The notes under the pieces: generated by a model
Told to the model about the DNA's origin: nothing
The model's database searches: none
The model's input: the letters and a program-made list of their open reading frames with translations, nothing else
Shown: piece after piece, positions 29,259 to 34,687 of the stretch
Layout of the letters: each line of letters starts with the position of its first letter
How positions within the stretch are numbered: the stretch's first letter is position 1
Source of the DNA: Dolichospermum sp. UHCC 0259
Lineage (GTDB): Bacteria > Cyanobacteriota > Cyanobacteriia > Cyanobacteriales > Nostocaceae
DNA length: 34,687 bases
Direction: 5' to 3'
NCBI RefSeq assembly: GCF_009711935.1
Contig: NZ_VIKX01000066.1
Span: 1 to 34,687 of the forward strand
Translations under genes and position numbers: made by a program

Positions 29259-29729
29259 ATGTCTCGTCGTGGTGTTAGTCAAAGGCGCGCAGTTCCGCCT
29301 GACTCAGTGTATAATAGTCGCCTGATCAGCATGATGATGCGACGAATAATGCGTCATGGCAAAAAATCAATTGCCGCAAGAATAGTTTATGACGCTTTGA
29401 AAACTATTGAAGAACGTACTGGTGGAAGTCCACTAGAAACTTTTGAAAAAGCAGTGCGTAATGCGACACCATTGGTAGAAGTTAAAGCTCGCCGAGTTGG
29501 TGGAGCAACTTACCAAGTACCTATGGAAGTACGTACAGATCGCGGTACTACCCTAGCATTGCGGTGGTTAGTGCAGTATTCTCGTCAACGTCCAGGAAGA
29601 ACTATGGCTGGGAGACTAGCTAATGAGTTAATGGACGCAGCGAATGAAACTGGTAGTGCTATTCGTAAGCGCGAAGAAACACATCGGATGGCGGAAGCAA
29701 ACAAAGCGTTTGCACATTATCGTTACTAA
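29259..29729 (+). CDS. rpsG: 30S ribosomal protein S7
   Basis: The 156-residue primary 16S rRNA-binding protein nucleates the small-subunit head. The start [40 protein letters not shown] and the C-terminal [15 protein letters not shown] tail are all standard for bacterial S7. ATG 29259 has a good AAGGA at 29248-29252. It is second in the str operon but separated from rpsL by 380 bases carrying promoter-like blocks, so it may have its own transcript start. Confidence 0.98.
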   Translation: MSRRGVSQRRAVPPDSVYNSRLISMMMRRIMRHGKKSIAARIVYDALKTIEERTGGSPLETFEKAVRNATPLVEVKARRVGGATYQVPMEVRTDRGTTLALRWLVQYSRQRPGRTMAGRLANELMDAANETGSAIRKREETHRMAEANKAFAHYRY

Positions 29730-29737
29730 GTAGAAAA

Positions 29738-29839
29738 ACGATATATCGTCTTCTCATGTGCGGTATATCGTAGAATTTATAGCTAATGCCCAAAAAGGCA
29801 ACTGCCTAGCTAGGCTCACAAAAAAAGACGGTTTTCCGT
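29738..29839 (+). promoter_or_regulatory. Series of hairpins in the rpsG-fusA gap
   Basis: Four small inverted repeats occur within about 100 bases: ACGATATATCGT (29738-29749), TGCC/GGCA (29787-29790/29797-29800), GCCTAGCTAGGC (29804-29815) and ACGG/CCGT (29828-29831/29836-29839). The leader could hold an attenuator or processing site. None is followed by a proper T-run. Confidence 0.4.
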
Positions 29840-29907
29840 AAAAGTATAGAATCTTAACAAAGAGTAATATACGAGATATCATGAGGCGACAACCTTAGGA
29901 GGTAACT

Positions 29908-31986
29908 GTGGCACGCACGAACCCGCTAGAGAAAGTACGCAATATCGGTATTGCGGCGCATATAGATGCGGGCAAAACAACGACAACAGAGAGAATATTA
30001 TTTTACTCTGGGATCATTCATAAAATTGGCGAAGTTCACGAAGGAACTGCCGTTACAGACTGGATGGAACAAGAACGGGAGCGGGGAATTACTATCACTG
30101 CTGCTGCTATTAGTACCAGTTGGAATGATCATCAAATTAACATTATTGATACTCCAGGTCACGTAGATTTCACAATTGAAGTTGAACGTTCCATGCGAGT
30201 ATTAGATGGTGTAATCGCTGTATTTTGTTCCGTAGGTGGTGTCCAACCACAATCAGAAACAGTATGGCGACAAGCAGACCGCTATAAAGTGCCTCGCATT
30301 GCCTTTATCAACAAGATGGATCGCACTGGTGCGAACTTCTATAGAGTGCATGACCAGATGGTTGATCGCTTGCGAGCTAACGCCATTGCTATTCAACTGC
30401 CTATCGGTAGTGAAACTGAATTTAAAGGGATTATAGACTTGGTGAAAATGTGTGCATATATGTACACAAACGATCAAGGAACAGATATCCAAACAACAGA
30501 AATTCCAGCGGAACTAACCGAAAAAGCAGCCCAATACCGCACCAAGTTGGTAGAAGCAGTATCAGAAACTGATGATGTGCTGATGAATAAGTACTTCGAG
30601 GGCGAAGAACTGACAGAAGCAGAAATCTGTGCTGCCCTCCGCAAAGGAACAATTGCGGGGACAATCGTACCAGTGCTTTGCGGTTCAGCCTTTAAGAACA
30701 AAGGCGTGCAATTGATGTTGGATGCGGTAATAGATTACCTGCCATCACCACTGGAAGTTCCACCAATTCAAGGAACACTACTCAACGGTGATCCGGTAGA
30801 ACGTCATGCTGATGATGAAGAACCATTATCAGCTTTGGCATTTAAGATTATGGCTGATCCTTATGGTCGCCTTACCTTCGTTCGGGTTTATTCTGGTGTG
30901 CTGAAGAAAGGTAGTTACGTTCTTAACGTCAGCAAGAATAAAAAAGAACGGATTTCTCGGTTAGTGCTAATGAAAGCAGATGACCGACAAGACGTAGATG
31001 AACTACGAGCAGGTGATTTGGGTGCTGCTTTAGGATTAAAAGATACCTTAACAGGTGATACACTTTGTGATGAAGGTTCACCAGTAATTTTGGAATCCTT
31101 GTTTATTCCTGAGCCTGTAATCTCGGTAGCGGTTGAACCCAAAACCAAGAACGACATGGACAAGCTTTCCAAAGCTCTACAATCTTTGAGTGAAGAAGAC
31201 CCCACCTTCCGTGTGCGTGTTGATCCAGAAACCAACCAAACCGTAATTGCGGGAATGGGAGAATTGCACCTAGAAATTCTCGTAGATCGGATGTTACGGG
31301 AATTTAAAGTAGAAGCAAACGTTGGTGCGCCTCAAGTGGCTTACCGCGAAACCATCCGCAAAGCCGTTGAGAAAGTTGATGGTAAATTTATCCGTCAGAG
31401 TGGTGGTAAGGGTCAGTATGGTCACGTAGTGATCAATTTAGAACCAGGTGAACCCGGTACGGGTTTTGTCTTTGTTTCTAAAATTGTCGGTGGGATTGTA
31501 CCCAAAGAGTACATCGGACCGGCTGAACAGGGCATGAAGGAATGTTGTGAATCCGGTATTTTAGCTGGATATCCACTCATTGATGTCAAAGCCACATTAA
31601 TACATGGTTCTTATCACGACGTAGACTCTTCAGAAATGGCTTTCAAAATTGCTGGTTCTATGGCAATCAAGGAAGCGGCGACAAAAGCCTCTCCTGTGAT
31701 CTTAGAGCCGATTATGAAAGTTGAAGTAGAAGTACCTGAAGACTATATCGGTAACGTGATTGGTGATTTAATCTCCCGTCGGGGACAGATTGAAAGCCAA
31801 AGCACTGAACAGGGACTGGCAAAGGTGGTATCGAAAGTTCCATTGGCAACCATGTTTGGTTATGCCACTGATATTCGGTCGAAAACCCAAGGTAGAGGTA
31901 TCTTTACAATGGAGTTTAGTACCTACGAAGAGGTGCCTCGCAGCGTGGCTGAGGGCATTATCTCAAAAAGTAAAGGGAACGCTTAA
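29908..31986 (+). CDS. fusA: Elongation factor G
   Basis: The 692-residue translocation GTPase has the G1 loop AHIDAGKT (17-24), switch region [10 protein letters not shown]3 DTPGH (80-84) and G4 NKMD (134-137). Domains II-V follow, including [12 protein letters not shown] and the GGKGQYGHV loop of domain IV. Length and all motifs are normal. The GTG start at 29908 follows an excellent TTAGGAGGT at about 29895-29903. It is third in the str operon and is followed by tuf after 22 bases, so the two are translated from one message. Confidence 0.98.
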   Translation: MARTNPLEKVRNIGIAAHIDAGKTTTTERILFYSGIIHKIGEVHEGTAVTDWMEQERERGITITAAAISTSWNDHQINIIDTPGHVDFTIEVERSMRVLDGVIAVFCSVGGVQPQSETVWRQADRYKVPRIAFINKMDRTGANFYRVHDQMVDRLRANAIAIQLPIGSETEFKGIIDLVKMCAYMYTNDQGTDIQTTEIPAELTEKAAQYRTKLVEAVSETDDVLMNKYFEGEELTEAEICAALRKGTIAGTIVPVLCGSAFKNKGVQLMLDAVIDYLPSPLEVPPIQGTLLNGDPVERHADDEEPLSALAFKIMADPYGRLTFVRVYSGVLKKGSYVLNVSKNKKERISRLVLMKADDRQDVDELRAGDLGAALGLKDTLTGDTLCDEGSPVILESLFIPEPVISVAVEPKTKNDMDKLSKALQSLSEEDPTFRVRVDPETNQTVIAGMGELHLEILVDRMLREFKVEANVGAPQVAYRETIRKAVEKVDGKFIRQSGGKGQYGHVVINLEPGEPGTGFVFVSKIVGGIVPKEYIGPAEQGMKECCESGILAGYPLIDVKATLIHGSYHDVDSSEMAFKIAGSMAIKEAATKASPVILEPIMKVEVEVPEDYIGNVIGDLISRRGQIESQSTEQGLAKVVSKVPLATMFGYATDIRSKTQGRGIFTMEFSTYEEVPRSVAEGIISKSKGNA

Positions 31987-32008
31987 TTAAAAAAGGAAAC
32001 GACTATTT

Positions 32009-33238
32009 ATGGCACGCGCAAAGTTTGAAAGAAATAAAGATCACGTTAATATCGGTACTGTTGGCCACGTTGACCACGGCAAAACTACTTTAACAGCAGC
32101 CATTACAATGACATTAGCGGCTATGGGTAACGCTGTGGCTAAAGGCTATGACCAAATTGATAATGCACCTGAAGAAAAAGCACGGGGTATTACAATCAAT
32201 ACTGCTCACGTAGAGTATGAAACTGAAAAACGTCACTATGCTCACGTAGACTGCCCTGGACACGCTGACTATGTGAAAAACATGATCACTGGTGCAGCGC
32301 AAATGGATGGAGGCATCCTGGTAGTTGCTGCTACTGATGGTCCTATGCCCCAAACCCGTGAACACATCCTCTTAGCAAAACAAGTGGGTGTTCCTAGTCT
32401 GGTCGTCTTCTTGAACAAACAAGACATGATGGATGACGAGGAATTGATGGAATTGGTAGAAATGGAATTGCGGGAACTGCTCACCGATTATGATTTCCCC
32501 GGTGACGATATTCCCATTATCAAAGGTTCAGGTCTGAAAGCGCTGGAAGCAATGACCGCTAATCCCAAAACTCAGCGCGGTGAAAATGAGTGGGTAGACA
32601 AAATCTATGAGTTGATGGATGCTGTAGATGCTTCTATTCCTACTCCTGAGCGGGCTATAGATAAACCATTCTTGATGGCTGTGGAAGATGTGTTCACAAT
32701 CACAGGTCGTGGGACTGTGGCTACTGGACGGATCGAACGCGGTAAAGTTAAGGTGGGCGATACTGTTGAGTTGGTTGGGATCAGAGATACCCGTAGTACC
32801 GCTGTTACCGGGATCGAGATGTTCAAGAAGAGCCTTGATGAAGGTATGGCTGGCGACAACGCAGGTGTACTACTTCGCGGTATGAAGAAAGAAGACATTG
32901 AGCGTGGTATGGTAATCGCTAAACCAGGTTCAATTACACCCCATACTCAGTTTGAAGGCGAGGTTTACGTTTTAACGGAGAAAGAAGGTGGTCGGAAAAC
33001 ACCATTTTTCGCCGGTTATCGTCCTCAGTTCTATGTGCGGACAACTGATGTAACTGGTACGATCAAAGCCTTTACCTCTGATGAAGGTGCAGATGTGGAA
33101 ATGGTAATGCCTGGCGATCGCATCAAGGTAACAGTAGAATTGATCAATGCGATCGCTATTGAAGAAGGTATGCGTTTCGCTATTCGTGAAGGTGGACGCA
33201 CTATTGGTGCGGGCGTTGTCGCTAAAATCTTGAAATAA
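32009..33238 (+). CDS. tuf: Elongation factor Tu
   Basis: The 409-residue GTPase delivers aminoacyl-tRNA to the ribosome. G1 is GHVDHGKT (19-26), G3 DCPGH (81-85) and G4 NKQD (136-139). Domains II and III are complete, ending with the usual [14 protein letters not shown] segment. Length is typical of cyanobacterial and chloroplast EF-Tu. It follows fusA by 22 bases with AAGGAAA about 12 bases before ATG 32009. A strong hairpin just downstream (33263-33300) may reduce read-through into rpsJ. Confidence 0.98.
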   Translation: MARAKFERNKDHVNIGTVGHVDHGKTTLTAAITMTLAAMGNAVAKGYDQIDNAPEEKARGITINTAHVEYETEKRHYAHVDCPGHADYVKNMITGAAQMDGGILVVAATDGPMPQTREHILLAKQVGVPSLVVFLNKQDMMDDEELMELVEMELRELLTDYDFPGDDIPIIKGSGLKALEAMTANPKTQRGENEWVDKIYELMDAVDASIPTPERAIDKPFLMAVEDVFTITGRGTVATGRIERGKVKVGDTVELVGIRDTRSTAVTGIEMFKKSLDEGMAGDNAGVLLRGMKKEDIERGMVIAKPGSITPHTQFEGEVYVLTEKEGGRKTPFFAGYRPQFYVRTTDVTGTIKAFTSDEGADVEMVMPGDRIKVTVELINAIAIEEGMRFAIREGGRTIGAGVVAKILK

Positions 33239-33262
33239 CACTCACGTTTTTGCTCTCATTTA

Positions 33263-33303
33263 AAAGGAGTGGAGATGAATCCTATAATCTCTGCTCCTTT
33301 CTA
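33263..33303 (+). terminator. Hairpin after tuf (attenuator or terminator)
   Basis: AAAGGAG (33263-33269) pairs with CTCCTTT (33294-33300), and inner GAGAT pairs with ATCTC. The T-run is short, so partial termination between tuf and rpsJ is likely rather than complete. Confidence 0.5.
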
Positions 33304-33348
33304 TTCCCATAAACAATTTTAAATTTTGGATTGGGGATGAAATTTAAC

Positions 33349-33380
33349 ATCTAAAAATCTAAAATCTAAAGTCTAAAATT
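33349..33380. repeat. Heptamer repeat (AAAATCT type) between tuf and rpsJ
   Basis: Consecutive copies of ATCTAAA/GTCTAAA heptamers lie shortly before the rpsJ start codon, another STRR class. Confidence 0.7.
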
Positions 33381-33402
33381 TACCGAACCTGGAAAACTAA
33401 AC

Positions 33403-33720
33403 ATGGCAACTCTACAGCAGCAAAAAATTAGAATTCGCTTAAAAGCATTTGACCGACGTTTATTAGATACATCTTGCGAGAAGATTGTAGACACCGCTAA
33501 TCGGACTAACGCTACAGCTATTGGACCGATTCCTTTACCCACAAAACGTAAGATATATTGCGTACTGCGATCGCCTCACGTAGATAAAGATTCCCGTGAA
33601 CACTTTGAAACCCGCACCCATCGTCGGATTATTGACATTTATCAACCTTCTTCTAAAACTATTGATGCACTCATGAAGCTAGATTTGCCTTCTGGTGTAG
33701 ATATTGAAGTCAAATTGTAA
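33403..33720 (+). CDS. rpsJ: 30S ribosomal protein S10
   Basis: The 105-residue S10 (also the NusE transcription antitermination factor) shows [14 protein letters not shown] near the start and the conserved [17 protein letters not shown] segment (62-78). It ends in [11 protein letters not shown]. Cyanobacteria keep rpsJ at the end of the str operon after tuf, as seen here. ATG 33403 has only a weak CCTGGAAAA upstream. A clear intrinsic terminator follows about 90 bases downstream. Confidence 0.98.
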   Translation: MATLQQQKIRIRLKAFDRRLLDTSCEKIVDTANRTNATAIGPIPLPTKRKIYCVLRSPHVDKDSREHFETRTHRRIIDIYQPSSKTIDALMKLDLPSGVDIEVKL

Positions 33721-33723
33721 GTT

Positions 33724-33811
33724 TGTCATTGGTCAGTAGTCATTGGTCATTGGTCAGTGGTGAAGGAAAAACAATTGACAACGGACAACGGACAACAGAC
33801 AACGGACAATT
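33724..33811. repeat. STRR cluster after rpsJ (GTCATTG and CGGACAA heptamers)
   Basis: GTCATTG-GTCAGTA-type heptamers (about 33724-33762) are followed by CGGACAA heptamers (about 33776-33808). The cluster lies between the rpsJ stop and its terminator. Confidence 0.85.
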
Positions 33812-33846
33812 AGCTCTGAGAAAATTTATCTCAGGGCTTTTTATTT
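33812..33846 (+). terminator. Intrinsic terminator of the str operon
   Basis: AGCTCTGAGA (33812-33821) pairs with TCTCAGGGCT (33829-33838), ten pairs with one G:T, around a 7-base loop, and is followed by TTTTTATTT. This is the best terminator in the window. Confidence 0.85.
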
Positions 33847-33936
33847 GCTATAAAACATCATGATAAAATATAAATAAAGGTACGGAAAATATAATATTTT
33901 AAGACTACAATTTATACTTAACTAACAATCCTAACA

Positions 33937-34587
33937 ATGACATCTTCTTCTAGAATTGCAGTGCGTGAACTACCTCTATTCCCATTACCAGAAGTGGTTC
34001 TATTTCCGACTAGACCATTACCTTTACATATTTTTGAGTTTCGCTACAGAATCATGATGAATACGATTTTGGAGAGCGATCGCCGATTTGGGGTATTGAT
34101 GATTGATCCCACCAAGGGGACAATTGCTAATGTGGGTTGTTGTGCGGAAATTCTGCATTATCAGCGGCTACCTGATGACAGAATCAAGCTATTAGCTTTA
34201 GGACAACAAAGATTTCGGGTTTTAGAATATGTCCGCGAAAAGCCTTATCGCGTCGGTTTGGTAGAATGGATTGAAGATCAACCACCAGCTAAGGATTTAC
34301 GTCCTTTAGCTTCAGAAGTAGAACAACTATTGCGGGATGTGGTTCGTCTTTCCGCTAAGTTAACAGAACAAGAAATTGAATTACCAAACGATTTACCAGA
34401 TTTACCCACAGAACTATCTTATTGGATAGCGAGTAATCTCTATGGTGTCGCTCCCGAACAGCAAGCATTATTAGAAATACAGGATACAGTTGCTCGTTTA
34501 GAACGAGAAGCGGAAATTCTCACTTCTACTCGCAATCATTTAGCAGCGCGTTCTGTGCTTAAAGATACGTTTAATGAGATGGGATAA
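33937..34587 (+). CDS. LON peptidase substrate-binding (N-terminal) domain protein
   Basis: The 216-residue protein is a stand-alone LON substrate-binding (PUA-like) domain. It has ELPLFPLPEVVLFPTRPLPLHIFE (13-36), FRYRIMMNTIL, and a helical C-terminus (about 125-210). It lacks the AAA+ ATPase and Ser-Lys protease parts of Lon, as is usual for this family, and its role (perhaps substrate recognition for another protease) is not established. It follows the str operon terminator by about 90 bases and so has its own promoter. The last 17 bases overlap the end of an opposing frame at the window edge. Confidence 0.9.
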   Translation: MTSSSRIAVRELPLFPLPEVVLFPTRPLPLHIFEFRYRIMMNTILESDRRFGVLMIDPTKGTIANVGCCAEILHYQRLPDDRIKLLALGQQRFRVLEYVREKPYRVGLVEWIEDQPPAKDLRPLASEVEQLLRDVVRLSAKLTEQEIELPNDLPDLPTELSYWIASNLYGVAPEQQALLEIQDTVARLEREAEILTSTRNHLAARSVLKDTFNEMG

Positions 34588-34687
34588 ACTTGCCAAACTT
34601 TAAACTTTCACTCGCTGTTGCTAAGATTTGATGTAACTGTTCACACTCCCCCACTAAAAAGGAATTAGGAAGTAACAGGGATAGGAG
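34571..34687 (-). CDS. C-terminal end of an opposing gene (cut by right window edge)
   Basis: On the minus strand an open frame enters at the window edge and ends at TAA (34571-34573), giving 38 residues with a helix-like FLVGECEQLHQILATASESL stretch and the end KFGKFIPSH. The composition looks coding. It is convergent with the LON-domain gene and overlaps its last 17 bases. I do not recognise the family from this fragment. Confidence 0.45.
   Translation of the reverse strand, partial: LLSLLLPNSFLVGECEQLHQILATASESLKFGKFIPSH

Overview
This window comes from a filamentous, Nostocales-type cyanobacterium. The evidence is about two dozen HIP1 octamers (GCGATCGC, e.g. near 2994, 5056, 11646, 19012, 26513, 33150), cyanobacteria-only families (the DUF3038/DUF4335 pair, a cyanobacteriochrome-like GAF), a ferredoxin-type glutamate synthase, and many short tandem heptamer to nonamer repeats and palindromic repeats between genes. 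No rRNA, tRNA, CRISPR array or complete insertion sequence was seen.

Layout. 1-1430: the 3' part of an unknown AT-rich gene cut by the left edge, then a mosaic of antitoxin fragments. 1627-6560 (minus strand): DUF4335 and DUF3038 proteins and mutS2, whose ATPase domain carries an in-frame pile-up of intergenic-type repeats. 6561-11353: envelope glycan genes. These are a PIG-V-like membrane mannosyltransferase preceded by the tail of a second copy, a GT39 (ArnT-like) transferase, a GT2 (ArnC/GtrB-like) polyprenyl-phosphate glycosyltransferase and a small SMR/EamA-like membrane protein. Together the last three resemble an Arn-type make-flip-transfer route for a lipid-linked sugar. 11692-12639: a membrane-anchored polysaccharide deacetylase. 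12640-14027: a graveyard with a repeat element, a frameshifted C-terminal relic of a family B DNA polymerase, and the tail of an IS transposase. 14032-18846: a 1604-residue sensor with a DXCF-type cyanobacteriochrome GAF, about eight PAS domains, a second GAF and a GGDEF domain. 19260-23975 (minus): ferredoxin-type glutamate synthase. 23976-25389: 1.4 kb with no convincing gene but with structured repeats. 25390-28276: a secreted phosphodiester glycosidase-domain protein, a type II mannose-6-phosphate isomerase-like cupin and an A-type Fe-S carrier. 28495-33720: the str ribosomal operon rpsL-rpsG-fusA-tuf-rpsJ behind a consensus promoter and ending in a good intrinsic terminator. 33937-34587: a LON-substrate-binding-domain protein. 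34571-34687: the end of an opposing gene cut by the right edge.

The core genes (mutS2, gltB, the str operon) look intact and conserved. The surrounding DNA is being remodelled by small repeats, some of which have entered coding sequence (mutS2, gltB, the polB relic). The most promising functional lead is the predicted light-sensing c-di-GMP protein. The most unusual structural signal is the repeat pile-up inside MutS2. All functions are inferred from sequence motifs recognised by eye; no database search was run.
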